Source: Euglena gracilis (Eukaryota; Euglenida; Euglenophyceae; Euglenales). From it: a stretch of DNA of 64,000 nt. The notes beneath the pieces were generated by a model. That model saw only the letters and a list, made by a program, of their open reading frames with translations. It did no database searches and was not told where the DNA came from. Of this stretch, positions 56,501 through 64,000 are shown one piece after another; within the stretch, counting starts at the first letter, position 1, and each line of letters begins with the position of its first letter. Made by a program: the position numbers and the translations under genes. The stretch is taken from assembly GCA_039621445.1 (NCBI GenBank), contig CP154956.1:10477443-10541442 (forward strand), written 5' to 3'.

Positions 56501-59310
56501 TTTGGTTGTGGTATTATCTGTATATTTATATTTTTTTAGTGGTATTGTCAGCAAATGTATTAGTATTAGTCAATGTTTCACATTTATTTATCGATGTTAA
56601 AATCTGTGTCATTTCCCGTTTTTTTTCGCAACTGTTTCTTCAAAAGATTCTCAGACCGAACGTGTCTTGCATTGGCGGGCACCGTGCCTCGGCGCGGCAG
56701 GTTCGCGGCGCGGTTCTTCCGCCCAACGTCGTCGGAGGACGCCTCCCGCCGCTTCACCGTGGCGTTCTACCTCGGCGACGCCCGGGGTGGACCCAGCCCC
56801 CTCCCACCCCCGGCAGCTGTGAAAAAAACTGAAAACTGAATTCTTGTGGGAGTTATTGGGACTCTGCTTTTTGAAGCTGTTTTAGGAAAATCAATCATCC
56901 ACCCGAGTTCTCCCATCTTCCCAAGGCCGCGAAAAATGCTTTACGTGAAACTGTTTGGGTGGTAATTTGTTCGCAAATAAATCGATGCCGGCAGCTGGCA
57001 AGTTTTAGCACAAAAAAATAGCTCAAAAAATCTGGTATCTTTTCCCGTCTGGTATCTTTTCACGTGGCCGTTGTCAGTCCCGCCAGGGACACAGTCGCGG
57101 TGGCGGAGATCTCGGGCCGGAACACGGGGATGGTCGGGGGCCGGTTCCTGAAGCGGCAGCCCGTGAAGAAGTTCGATGGAGAGGGTCGGGCGTGGGGATG
57201 CTTGCCCGGGCTTGCTTTCCTCGAGGTGAATGAAACGCCGTGTGAGACTGTGTTTGTTTGTAACCTGCGTATGCATATGTGTATATGTATGTAAAAAAGG
57301 CTTTTATATCTATATATATTTATGTCTATATCAGGGGGGCCAAATATGCAATTTGCAAAAAGTTTATTTTCTGCATTATCAAAAATTTTGAAAATTTGCC
57401 TTTTTTGCATAATTTGAATATTCTTTCATAATGAAAATTTTGTGGAAAGTCGCATTTTTTTTGCATTTTTTGCATTTTTTTGCCTTTCCAATTCATTCGG
57501 GCATTGCTACAAGACCGATCTCACAAAAACGGTAGTTTAATTCTGAAATATATGTGGATACAACTGGTTCAATCAACCATATCATTTCGCGAGTTTGCAT
57601 CACATTTTCCTTCAGTGTTCCACTTTTGGAGCAGGTGAGATTTTTTTGAGTATTCTCCAGTGTAAAAGTGTACATCCCCGGGGATCTCCTAAAGGAATTT
57701 GTAAACAACTTGCATTTTTTTGCATTTTTTGCATTACATATTTTGAGCAGCCTTGTTGCATATCCCCCCCTGATATGCGTGTGTTGGTTTCAATGCAGAA
57801 GCCAAACCAATTTCCCAAAACCTGGATATGAAGCCTAAACGTGCAACGCAGGCTATCAGTTTATTATATTTTTGCACATAATTTGAAAGGGGAAAGATAC
57901 TGACAGATTGACCGAAGAAATCAAGCGGTGCACGGAGTGTTGAAATCAGATTTTAGTTGTGTGACAACCCACGACGTGTTGACAGTATTACCTCTCCACA
58001 CCACACATCGGGTTCTTACCACATGGGCGCCCCATGAGCACCGAACTGCATTAAATTGCCCCATCCCATTCCTGGCAGTGAAAATCGGTTGAAAGGGGTT
58101 TACAGGTGGCAGTCCCACGCAGGAGATCGTGCAACTACACCTGGCAAGACTTCCACGTGGGGGCCGTGGTGAACCTCCTGGGGCACGTGTTTGAGGTGTG
58201 GGCGCCTCGCGCAACGTCCGCTGGGGCGACGTTCCCATCGTATGCGGAGTCCGAAAATATGCTGCTCGGTCCATTCCCAATTTCCAGTTGTGGAAATCTC
58301 ACACTCATAAATGCAGTCCAAGTGTGTTTTCGTCCAATGGGAGTGTTTGATGCCAGCCACGATTCTTTTTGGCTGCAACCTGCAAATTATTGTTGCATTG
58401 TTTTGCCTGTGCAAATTAGAATCAACAGCTTGTATATTTTTTCCATGTCTTATATTTCTGCAAATGGCAAGTTTTGTTCCCGGAACTTTATGTAATAACG
58501 GAATATACCATCGTATTTTTGTTCAGTGGTTCAGGCTTAGGTCAAAATAATAGATCGAATTGATTTGTGAGCAATTTGGAATACAGTTTATGCTCTTTTG
58601 GTTGGATTACATTACGTTACGTTTGTATTTATGTACTCACATGTTGCAGATCATTTTTTATTTGCGCACAAAAGTCATAAAAATCCGCATTCTCAATGTG
58701 TAAACCCCCCCCTAATAGAAGCACGGATGCGCTTATAGGGGACCGCCGCCTCCGGCGGCGGGGGGTGCGCTTCTATTTGGGCCCTACCTGCGCGATTTTT
58801 GTTGATTTCCTTTAGAAATCCCTTCAAAATGGGGGGTGCGCTTGTAGCGGACCGCCGCCTTCGGCGGCGGGGGGTGCGCTTTTATTTGGACCCTGCGCCC
58901 CGTGCTTCTATTAGGGGGGGGGGGGGTATGTGTTTTGCCACCTTCTGCCCCAAACCCCTCCCTCCCAGCTCACCGAAACGGACGAGAACACCCGCCGCAT
59001 CCGGTGGCATACCTGCCGCCTGCCCCCCGGCATCCCCCTGGGCGGCTCTGGAACATGTATCGAAGCGCAGATCGACACCTGCATAAGTGTATTTGTCAGA
59101 AAAACTGAGATTTTCGCGACACACAAACAACGCACACACGCACGAAACACACAATCCACACAACACATCATACACACAACGAGCAACACGAAACACACAC
59201 ACAACGCACATACACACACAACTGCATGCATGCACTCACAAACACACACACACACACACCTTTGAAGCGAAGAAAGCCAGGGCCAAAGTGGCCTGCAAGG
59301 TGGTTTCTGA
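34946..59310 (+). CDS. EFHC1: EFHC1/EFHC2/Rib72-type axonemal protein with three DM10 domains, whole gene
   Basis: A microtubule inner protein of ciliary and flagellar doublets. About 20 exons give about 611 codons against about 640 for EFHC1. DM10-1 (exons 5-8): [59 protein letters not shown]10-2 (exons 10-13): [58 protein letters not shown]10-3 (exons 15-19): [55 protein letters not shown]. The order and spacing match the family throughout. EFHC1 and EFHC2 cannot be told apart here. The N-terminal start and the last exon are uncertain, and the C-terminal EF-hand region of animal EFHC1 is not seen. Confidence 0.88.
35105..35325. repeat. Trinucleotide-rich low-complexity tract
   Basis: GTT, GCT, ACC, ATT and ATC runs in EFHC intron 1. 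No coding potential. Confidence 0.85.
35371..35556. mobile_element. C-run/G-run element, CCCAATGAACA family
   Basis: Starts GGTACCTCCCCCCCC with TGCCTAATGAACACCC and ends GTGTTCATTGGGCTTGGGG...GGGTAC. Two direct copies of TCGGACCGTCTAGATTGTCACC-type sequence lie inside. Partial relatives are at 3195-3260, 45755-45815 and 50628-50775. Confidence 0.75.
35777..35862 (+). CDS. EFHC exon 2
   Basis: Encodes [28 protein letters not shown], aligning with SQTLxYKNGYxxxRRPTLG of EFHC proteins. Starts eight bases after CTG (35769). Ends before GTTTCG. Confidence 0.65.
36155..36572. mobile_element. C-run/G-run element, ATGTCCAACGACC type
   Basis: Opens TTACCCCC...TATGTCCAACGACC and closes GGTCGTTGGACATAGGGGGGGGAGGGTACC. 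GTCCAACGACC and CCCGGTCAGAGGACACC are repeated inside. Both GGCGCGAAGCGCC (36256) and GCGCAAAGCGC (36372) palindromes are present. Confidence 0.75.
37425..37655. mobile_element. C-run/G-run element with GGCGCGAAGCGCC core
   Basis: C and G runs at both sides, two copies of CATCGTCCCAGCCACC, the palindrome GGCGCGAAGCGCC at 37512 and a closing G-run before GCGGTAAG. End positions are approximate. Confidence 0.5.
37729..38003. mobile_element. C-run/G-run element, GTCGTACGACC family
   Basis: Opens GGTACCCGCCCCCCCCCCCC then TGTCGTACGACC; closes GGTCGTACGACA then a G-run and GCGGGTACC. Inside are repeated GGTCxCAGGTTGCAGG and GGGGGTGTTAxGACC units. Both termini are exact inverted repeats. Confidence 0.85.
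38234..38336 (+). CDS. EFHC exon 3
   Basis: Encodes [18 protein letters not shown], matching GGDRLQFxxLSxxELxELA. A start eight bases after CTG (38226) is in phase with exon 2; an AG start at 38241 is the alternative. The donor GAG before GTTCGG is conventional. Confidence 0.7.
38390..38600. repeat. AAAAATGACGGGAAGC tandem array
   Basis: About 200 bases of alternating AAAAATGACGGAAGC, GAAACTGACGGGACAC and AAAAATGACGGGAAGC units, roughly 15 bases each, in EFHC intron 3. Confidence 0.92.
39480..39690. mobile_element. C/G-run repeat with GGGTTTGATATAAGGA head
   Basis: After GGGTTTGATATAAGGA comes GTTTAGGTGGGGGGGTGT and a TCCTGGACCGCA stretch. This inner part is the reverse complement of the inner part of 41848-42062, which has the same head. 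Confidence 0.6.
39745..39784 (+). CDS. EFHC exon 4
   Basis: Encodes [13 protein letters not shown], leading into the first DM10 domain. Acceptor GCCCGCAG, phase 0. The 3' border is nonconventional (GGCCAGCC) in phase 1. Confidence 0.72.
40416..40551 (+). CDS. EFHC exon 5: first DM10 domain
   Basis: Encodes [19 protein letters not shown]...[20 protein letters not shown], a clear DM10 start (KVLRFxAYF ... VxIYYYLxDDxxxVxEP). Starts eight bases after CTG (40408), in phase with exon 4. The donor CCGAA before GTTTGC is conventional. Confidence 0.9.
41848..42062. mobile_element. C/G-run repeat with GGCGCAAAGCGCC core
   Basis: Starts GGGTTTGATATAAGGA, has AGGTGGGGGGTCCGGACC and a C-run, then CCGAAAATTTTTGACC, AAAGTGCCATTTTGGGCAC and AAATTTTCGGCGCAAAGCGCC. 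The right half matches the body of 36155-36572. Confidence 0.6.
42420..42535 (+). pseudogene. Duplicated acceptor plus 5' fragment of EFHC exon 6
   Basis: TCCC...CGCAGGGTCCCGAACTCGGGGCTGCTGGGGGG here is repeated at 42600-42648, where the real exon begins. The upstream GCTGGTTTG...C-rich tract is duplicated too. This copy diverges after LLGG and reaches TGA within six codons, so it cannot replace the exon. Confidence 0.8.
42615..42735 (+). CDS. EFHC exon 6: DM10-1 continued
   Basis: Encodes [54 protein letters not shown] matches ENSGIxQGxLIKRxR. Acceptor ACCGCAG in phase 2 matches exon 5. The donor GCC before GTTTAA is the likely end. Confidence 0.88.
42822..43068. mobile_element. C-run/G-run element, GTCGTACGACC family
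   Basis: Opens GGTACCCCCCCCCCTTGTCGTACGACC, closes CCGGTCGTACAACAAGGGG...GCGGGTAG. Internal ACCCCTCATTTATGACC and GGTCACAGGTTGCAGG units match 37729-38003. Confidence 0.85.
43292..43335. repeat. CT microsatellite
   Basis: (CT)n of about 44 bases. Confidence 0.95.
43640..44530. repeat. AT, ATACAT and GATA satellite block with duplicated 120-base segment
   Basis: (AT)n and TATACATA runs, (GATA)n at 43950-44022 and 44404-44528. Each GATA array is followed by the same 120 bases starting ATTTTTCTATTTCTATTTG (44024 and 44529), the second copy continuing into GGGACGTCC. Confidence 0.9.
44840..44892 (+). CDS. EFHC exon 7: DM10-1 continued
   Basis: Encodes [17 protein letters not shown](R), matching WxDLNxGxxITIYGR. 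An AG at 44838-44839 gives phase 0 with exon 6; an AG five bases earlier is the alternative. The donor GGCAG before GTCTGT is conventional. Confidence 0.85.
45755..45815. mobile_element. Short CCCAATGAACA-family fragment
   Basis: TGTTCATTGGGCAAGGGGGTTCATTGGAC followed by a long G-run. Only the right end of the 35371-35556 type is recognisable. Confidence 0.5.
46250..46545. repeat. Diverged direct repeat, left copy
   Basis: Shares with 47040-47350 the ordered blocks AACCCCCCAAAAxGGTCAATCC, GTGGTTGGGAA, GAGAAAGAATT, TTTTGTGGGG...GAGCCCAA and GACATCATGGG. Spacing is similar over about 290 bases. Confidence 0.7.
46961..47031. repeat. 71-base inverted repeat
   Basis: TGCGCATTTGCGCACACC and its exact reverse complement GGTGTGCGCAAATGCGCA enclose about 35 bases. 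The arms are themselves near-palindromic. Confidence 0.85.
47040..47350. repeat. Diverged direct repeat, right copy
   Basis: Partner of 46250-46545. The copies are separated by a GT-rich stretch and the 71-base inverted repeat. Confidence 0.7.
49208..49298 (+). CDS. EFHC exon 8: end of DM10-1
   Basis: Encodes [30 protein letters not shown], matching TFxIVDCDxFTxxFLESxGI. Acceptor CCCACAG in phase 2. The 3' border is nonconventional: TCCCAGGCCGGG, whose CAGGCCG pairs with CGGCCTG before exon 9. Confidence 0.92.
49609..49725 (+). CDS. EFHC exon 9: DM10-1/2 linker
   Basis: Encodes [39 protein letters not shown], matching DPYxELRK of the family. Starts eight bases after CTG (49601), with CCTGA repeated at both exon borders. 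The donor AAG before GTTCCC is conventional. Confidence 0.9.
50503..50567. repeat. CA microsatellite
   Basis: (CA)n with a short CG-rich interruption. Confidence 0.95.
50628..50775. mobile_element. CCCAATGAACA-family relative
   Basis: C-run, TGTCCAATGAATATG, ACCGTCTAGAGTGTCACCATAT, then TGCCCAATGAACGTCC. It shares ordered blocks with 35371-35556 but lacks a G-run end. Confidence 0.55.
51213..51337 (+). CDS. EFHC exon 10: second DM10 domain
   Basis: Encodes [41 protein letters not shown], a textbook DM10 start (KVLRFxAxWDDxDSxxG). Acceptor CTGGCAG, donor CTCAG before GTCC, both conventional. Confidence 0.95.
51744..51845 (+). CDS. EFHC exon 11: DM10-2 continued
   Basis: Encodes [33 protein letters not shown], matching YYLxDDTVEIxExxxxNxGRD. 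Conventional borders; the donor lies at the start of a GTGTGTG tract. Confidence 0.95.
52313..52425 (+). CDS. EFHC exon 12: DM10-2 continued
   Basis: Encodes [20 protein letters not shown]...[13 protein letters not shown], matching YTxxDFxVG of DM10. Conventional borders (GCAAAG; GTCG before GTGTGC), in phase. Confidence 0.94.
52663..52752 (+). CDS. EFHC exon 13: end of DM10-2
   Basis: Encodes [29 protein letters not shown], matching LxIxGRxFxIYDCDPFTRxYY. Acceptor TCCCAG, donor ATTG before GTGTGCC. Confidence 0.95.
53059..53136 (+). CDS. EFHC exon 14: DM10-2/3 linker
   Basis: Encodes [25 protein letters not shown]. Acceptor ATCGCAG gives D at the junction, in phase. The only phase-matching donor is GC (GAG before GCCGG), so this end is less certain. 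Confidence 0.85.
53205..53582. mobile_element. C-run/G-run element, TATAAACCCC type
   Basis: Opens AAACCCCACCCCCCATTTATAACCCCCCC and closes CCCGGGGGGTTTATAAGTGGGG. TATAAACCC recurs about four times inside, with an AATGCCATTTGCCAAAAATGCC body. It lies in EFHC intron 14. Confidence 0.65.
54319..54580. repeat. ACAAT pentanucleotide array
   Basis: About 260 bases of (ACAAT)n with single changes. Tyr/Ile/Leu-rich frames on the minus strand are artefacts. Confidence 0.95.
54590..55235. repeat. Purine-rich and AT-rich degenerate repeat
   Basis: AGAGAATA, ATAATATA and TAATGTAATG quasi-repeats over 650 bases, probably a decayed extension of the ACAAT array. No coding signal. Confidence 0.85.
55236..55606. 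mobile_element. C-run/G-run element, ATAAGACC type
   Basis: AAAACCCCAAAAAATAAGGCCCCC at the left, CTCATTTTGGGGGGTTAA at the right, three ATCCATGAAxTGGACC units, and GGCGCGAAGCGCC (55320) and GGCGCGGAGCGCC (55422). It shares the ATAAGACC logic with 2067-2434. Confidence 0.65.
55636..55774 (+). CDS. EFHC exon 15: linker into DM10-3
   Basis: Encodes [39 protein letters not shown], matching PPYNGFGxxEDSxxNCxxLxPKxPKKD. Acceptor CAACAG, donor CTGAA before GTGTGG, phase 2. Confidence 0.94.
56701..56786 (+). CDS. EFHC exon 16: third DM10 domain
   Basis: Encodes [27 protein letters not shown]; joined to exon 15 it reads AVLKFAARFF, a DM10 start. Acceptor CGGCAG, phase 2. The 3' end is unresolved (56778-56790): the nearest GT does not match the phase of exon 17. 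Confidence 0.9.
57087..57184 (+). CDS. EFHC exon 17: DM10-3 continued
   Basis: Encodes [32 protein letters not shown], matching ISIFEPPVRNSGIxGGKxLxR. Acceptor CGCCAG, donor GAGG before GTCGGG. Confidence 0.92.
58113..58195 (+). CDS. EFHC exon 18: DM10-3 continued
   Basis: Encodes [27 protein letters not shown], matching YxxSDFxIGAxIxVFGHxF. Acceptor GGTGGCAG in phase 1, donor GAG before GTGTGG. Confidence 0.93.
58696..58930. mobile_element. C-run/G-run element, AATAGAAGC type
   Basis: Opens AACCCCCCCCTAATAGAAGC and closes GTGCTTCTATTAGGGGGGGGGGGGTATG, true inverted ends. GACCGCCGCC...GGCGGCGGGGGGTGCGC occurs twice inside as hairpins. Confidence 0.75.
58969..59003 (+). CDS. EFHC exon 19: end of DM10-3
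   Basis: Encodes [11 protein letters not shown], matching ILDTDEYxLKY at the end of DM10. Acceptor CTCCCAG, donor ATCCG before GTGGCA, phase 2. Confidence 0.88.
59268..59310 (+). CDS. Possible last EFHC exon
   Basis: An AG after a CA-rich tract starts a phase-matching frame of 14 codons ending in TGA at 59308-59310. No family similarity supports it; the true end could lie elsewhere. Confidence 0.3.
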
Positions 59311-59831
59311 TTGAGCCACGGCAATCAGTATGGCATTGGCCACTGTCCCGACAGAATAATGCAAATTGCCGAAGCCAGTTTTTGGTTTCCCCGGGAGAGT
59401 GAAGGGCTCGGTTCAACCCCTGAACAAATGTAAATGGTAAGTGGAAGTTTTTGTTTGGGGAGGTCCATTATTTTCTCCGAAATTGACCTGTAATTCTTTG
59501 TCAACCCGGCTTGAATAGCCGCCCTTCCCAACAGTCACCAATTACCACTTCCCTGGGGAGTGAAGGAGAATTATTGCTGTCTTTGGAAGTGAAATGGCAG
59601 TTACCCCCCCCCCCGAGCTTGGCCCAGGCCATGGTTGAAGGTAAGGCTGGGGGGCCAACCTTGGGGGGCCCAGTGTGCATGTCAAGAATTTTGGCGGGCC
59701 ATGTGCAAAACTGGCCCAAAAATCCCCAAAATGGGGGGTGACAATTTCACAAGTTAGGGGCGACTTAGGGCCAAGTTAGGGCGATGCCCAACTTTGGGGG
59801 GGGGGGGCAAATTCTGCATTTCAGAGGGTGG
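59311..59831. other. Intergenic spacer
   Basis: No conserved coding block or recognisable element. GC-moderate with short G and C runs. Confidence 0.5.
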
Positions 59832-60100
<269 letters not shown>

Positions 60101-60237
60101 GGGGGATCAGTCGGAGCGGTGAGGAGCGCTCACCGCGGGGCACTGTCTGAGCCCTGAGAGTTCAAGAACTCCAGGATAAGCTCAGCGCCCCACCCCTCCT
60201 CCATCAGGTCGGTGGGCCTTGGGCTGCCCGTCCATGC

Positions 60238-61470
60238 TCAGCAGTCCTCGGGGGCCGCGGCTGCAGCCATGAGTTCATCAGAGTCTGTCGCTTGGGGGGG
60301 TGGAGCGGAATCAGCCGTTGTGGATGGGGACCCCGTCCGAGGCCTCCGTCGGGAGCTGTCCGCCGGTGGGTCGGGAGCCTCGTTGGTGGGTGGGTGTGTC
60401 GCTGGCCTGGCCGGTGGAGCTGTGCGTCGCCGCTTCACGGGGGCCAGGTCCTCCGGGGCGCGCGTGCGTCCAGAGCTTGTCGATGACGAGGTGGTGTCCG
60501 TGAGGGAGCGGAGGTAGTTCTTCCACCGGGTGACGAACGTGTCATACCACTCCCGAGGAGTACCGTCTGCCGGGGCGCAGACCTTCACTGTCCAGCGCAT
60601 GTGGTGCGTGGGGAGCAGGCCAGGTGCGAGCGGGGCATGCACATCCCGGCAGCGCAGCCACTGGGACAGCTCGTCATCCGCCGCCACCCTTCGCTGCAAG
60701 CGTCTGGTGAAGCCCATCAGCAGGGCTGACTTGCTGCCGCTAGCCGATGACGGGAACGGGCGTCCATGGTCCACCTCCCACAAAAGCAGCAGAGCCATGC
60801 CGGACTCGCCCTCCTCTGGCCCCACTGGTCGCAGGTGGGGATGGGTCCGCAGCCAGGCTGCCAGGCGAGAATCCACGTCATCCGTGGAGGGGACGGAGGC
60901 GCGGGCGGCCCAGGACACGGGCGATGGTTGTGGCACGAGCCTTGGCGGCGGTGCCGGGGGAGGCTGTGAAGTGCTCGCCCGTGACGGATTCGAAGACCGC
61001 GAGGATGGCGGGGGCCGAGCAGCCGGCGGAGGCGGGGCAGACGACCATGTTCTCGGTCAGCAGGCGAAGCAGCCGGGCGCGGAGCCAGAGACGCCGGGTC
61101 TCCCCATGCGGCGGGATCGGATCGGGGGCGGGTGGGGGGGCTGTCGTTGTGCGGCGAGCGATCTCCAGCCGGCGGAGGTCGGGGACGGTCAGCTGGCGTT
61201 CCGGCGGCAGGGGGCAGGGGCGGCGGAGGCGCGGGGCGGCTGAGGATGACGAGGACGCGGGCGGGGCCCCGGACAGGTGGGCTGGGGACAGCAGGGCGTA
61301 GCGGCGGCTCAGCAGCTCGGCGAGGCGCTCGGCCAGGGCCAGATGCAGGCGGCGCAGGAAGCGGAGGGCGTCGGCGGCGGGTGTTGGGTGGTGAGCGAGG
61401 GCGGACGTCGGGATGAGCGCGGCGGTGAGGGGCAGGTGGTGCTGCGCGGTCCAGGGGGCCGGCGGAGGGG
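60238..61470 (-). pseudogene. C-terminal part of LINE ORF, frameshifted twice
   Basis: Protein-like sequence continues in a second frame from about 61460 to 60915 (LRFLRRLHLALAERLAELL) and in a third from about 60930 to the TGA at 60238-60240 (DVDSRLAAWLRTHPHLRP, YDTFVTRWKNYLRSL). Both switches are +1 in the direction of translation, near G/C runs at about 61455-61475 and 60915. Either the copy is dead or there are base errors. Confidence 0.7.
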
Positions 61471-64000
61471 GAGAGGTCGCAGCGGCGGGCGGCGGACAGC
61501 CAAGTCTCGGGGATGGCGACCGACCAGTCCGCGGAACCGGTGGCCGGACAGCCAGCCAGCAGGTGGAGGTCGTCCTCCTCCTCCACACCGCAACATGGGC
61601 AGGCGGGGTCCGTGGCGAAACCGCACCGCACTCGCCGAGCCTGGGTGGCGAGGCAGCCCGAGCGCACGCGGGCTACCCATTTGATGACGGCGGGGGCCAC
61701 AGGGTGGTGGAAGGCGTTGGAGCGGAGGGAGGGTCGGGCGAAGATGATGGTGGAGACCGACCAGTCGAAGGCCACGTCTGGGGGAAAGAGGGGTTCGAGG
61801 CGCGGCCGGGAGCCGGGGGGCCCCCAATTCCGGCGCTGGCGGTCCCACCACGCCAGGGGGAAGTGCCTCTCGATGTCCAGGACCGGGGAGCCCACGGCGT
61901 CGAGGAGGTCGACCGCATCTCGGCATGCCGCAGGGGGGGCCCAGGCGGGGAGGTTTGGGGAGTGAGCTGCCCGCTTCGCCAAGGAGTCGGCGGAGTCGTT
62001 GCCCAAGGCCAGGGGGTGGCCGGCAGAGATGGCCGCGTCGTCGTGCGCCTTCACTTTACGGAGGGCCGGCGGGGAGGAGCAGGAGCGGGCGAGGGCGAGG
62101 ACGTGGCGGACATCGAAGCGGTCGGGGCAGCGGAGGACGGCGGACAGCGGGCGCATGCCCCATCCACGGAGCAGCTGGAGGGAGCACAGCGAGTCCGTGA
62201 ACACCTCGGGGGGGCAGAGGGAGAGGGCGGAACCCAGGGCGGCGAGCTCGCAGTGTGTACTGCTGCGCGGGGAAGGGACGGTGAGGAGGATGGACGTTGC
62301 GGTGTCGGGGCACCAGACCGCTGCACCACCTTGGGGGCCGAGGGAGCCGTCGGTGAAGGCTGCCTCTGGGAGGGGGAAGCTGTCGGCGGGGGCGAGGGAG
62401 ATCTCTCCGGGGAAAGAGCACTCGGGGGCGAGGGAAGGCCAGGCGGCGGCGAGGGCGGAGGCGGGGTTGCGCCGGATCGACCAGCCTAGGGCGGTGAGGG
62501 CGGACTGGAGGGCGGGGGAGGGCTCATGCCATTCCGAAGCGGGGCAGGCCACGGCGCGGTGGATGGTGCCGACGAGGGTTGGGGAGTTGGCCAGGAGTTG
62601 CAGCCAGCGGAGCTGCAGGAGGCGGGCCTCGGCGATGGGAGCGCGGACGGCGGAAGCGCCCAGGGGGAGGCCCATGGCGATGTCCGGACTCCGCCAGAGG
62701 TTGAGCTCGAGCGGCGGTTTGTGGAACAGCGACTTGCCGGCGGCGGCTAGCGGGGCGAGGTCGGAGGGCAGCACGCGGCGGAGTTGACAGCCGTACAGAG
62801 CCTTCGGCAGCACGGCAGTCCGCCACAGAGTACAGCAGACGGCGGCGGGCAGAGGCAGGGAGCGGAGGCGGCTGGCGGCGGCGAGGGCGTTGCGGATGCG
62901 GGGGCCGAAGTGGGTCCGGGAGGCGGATGGCTCGGGGAGGCCGAGTTCGATGCCGACGAAGCGGAACCCGGGGGCGGAGCAGAAGGTGGAGGAGCCGACG
63001 GTGACGGTGTGACCCGAGCCCAGGGAGGACCAGAGCTGCACCTTGGTGATCCGCACGCCGAGGAGGGAGCACCAGCGGAGGTAACCATCCACCAGGGTGG
63101 AGATGCCGGCCGCATTACGCCCGACGAGGACGAGGTCATCGGCGAAGCTGAGGGACGCCACGTGGATGCCGGCGACGGAGAGGCCACAACCGGAGGAGGC
63201 CGCCCACCGGTGGAACGCTTCGAAGAGGATGTTGAGCAGGTCTGGGCTGGCAGGGCACCCCTGGGCGAGCCCATTGGCGGCGGACCACGATGCTCCGTCG
63301 ACGCTGCCGTAGCGGAAGCGGCGCTGCAGGGAGCCATAGAAGGCCTCGAAGCAGTCGACGGTGGCCGCCGGGATCCCGGCGTGGCGCAAGGTACCAAAGA
63401 CTGCCCACCATGGGAGGGAGTCGAAGCACTTCACCACGTCGAAGGAGGCAAGCCACAGCTCGGAGTTCTCCGCGGCGGCGGAATGGATGAGGTCGGAGAC
63501 GACTTGGGCAGCGTGGAGGGTGCTGCGCTGGGAGCGGAAGCCGAAGACGGCGTCACTGAGGAAGAACTGCTGGAGCACGGGGCCCCACAACGAGATGGTG
63601 CCCTTCGACCACACGCGGTACACCACCTCCAGCACGGTGATGGGGCGTTGATCTTGGGGGCGGGAGCCGCCAGAGGACTTCGGGATCATGGCGACGTAGG
63701 CGTTGAGCCACTCCGGCGGCCAACGCCGCTCCCGCTCCACGAGGTTGAGCAAGCGCGCGATGGCGGCGAACCACACTGGCGGCATGGCCTTCCAGGCGGC
63801 GAGGGGCACGCCGTTCATGCCGGGGGCCGCGGCGTCGCGCATGCTCCTCAGGGCAGCCCGGACGCGGTCTTCGGACCAGGACGCCGAAGGCCATGATGCG
63901 GAAGGGATATGGGGGCCGAACTCCGAGGAGACGAAGGCCGTCCATCTTTCCGTGGGGCACTGGTCCGCGTGCTGACGCAGGACCTCGTCCACCCAGAAGG
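61470..64000 (-). CDS. LINE ORF: reverse transcriptase and RNase H (partial)
   Basis: The frame is open to the window edge. Numbered from 63992: RT motif A FDVVKCFDSLPW near residues 183-194, motif B NGLAQGCPASPD near 240-250, motif C FADD near 284. RNase H residues: FTDGS near 546, CEL near 580, TDS near 598 and NDSAD near 666. A CPCCG...H...C finger lies near 798-815. After about 61470 this frame turns into proline/arginine-rich sequence with no protein character, while the next frame continues sensibly. Confidence 0.88.

Larger units (their letters stand above)
60101..64000 (-). mobile_element. Non-LTR retrotransposon with RT and RNase H, cut by window edge
   Basis: The GC-rich element runs from beyond the window end to the GGGCGT array. 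It encodes reverse transcriptase, RNase H and a C-terminal CCHC-like finger, the layout of RNase H-bearing LINE elements of algae and plants. No LTRs are seen. The 5' part, where an endonuclease would be, is outside the window. Two frame breaks suggest a decayed copy. Confidence 0.88.

Noticed and set aside
60530-62790. Plus-strand Gly/Arg/Ala-rich reading frames over the LINE
   Set aside because: Antisense shadows of the GC-rich reverse transcriptase frame.

Overview
The window is nuclear DNA of a eukaryote: GC-rich coding pieces of 18 to about 260 bases scattered through long, repeat-laden introns. The best organism call is a photosynthetic euglenid (Euglena-like). At least fifteen introns have no GT/GC...AG borders that keep the reading frame. 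They instead carry CAG at intron positions +4 to +6 and CTG at -8 to -6, with complementary intron ends and short direct repeats at the exon borders, which is the published signature of euglenid nonconventional introns. A plant-type phospholipase D and a flagellar doublet-microtubule protein fit a flagellated alga. The species itself is inferred, not proven.

Layout. 1-715: upstream DNA, partly AT-rich. About 716-30445 (+): a complete C2-type phospholipase D gene in about 25 exons, adding up to about 827 codons, close to plant PLD alpha length. 30446-34945: intergenic repeats and tandem arrays. About 34946-59310 (+): an EFHC1/EFHC2/Rib72-type gene with three DM10 domains in about 20 exons, about 611 codons. 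59311-60105: intergenic, ending in a large GT/GGGTGT/GGGCGT array. 60106-64000 (-): a non-LTR retrotransposon with reverse transcriptase and RNase H, cut by the window edge and carrying two apparent frame breaks.

The two host genes lie head to tail on one strand and have no evident functional link: one is lipid signalling and membrane turnover, the other the axoneme. Their introns differ. Most PLD introns are nonconventional, while most EFHC introns are GT-AG. The 306-base intron 2634-2939 is almost entirely one repeat element flanked by an 8-base direct repeat, and a relative of that element sits inside another PLD intron.

Much non-coding sequence consists of elements that begin with a TACC-C-run and end with a G-run-GGTA, with family-specific inverted repeats just inside (for example GTCCAACGACC, GTCGTACGACC, CCCAATGAACA, GACAGTTTCC). 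Several share an inner palindrome of the form GGCGCNAAGCGCC. They look like a modular MITE-like superfamily and are the most unusual non-coding feature here.
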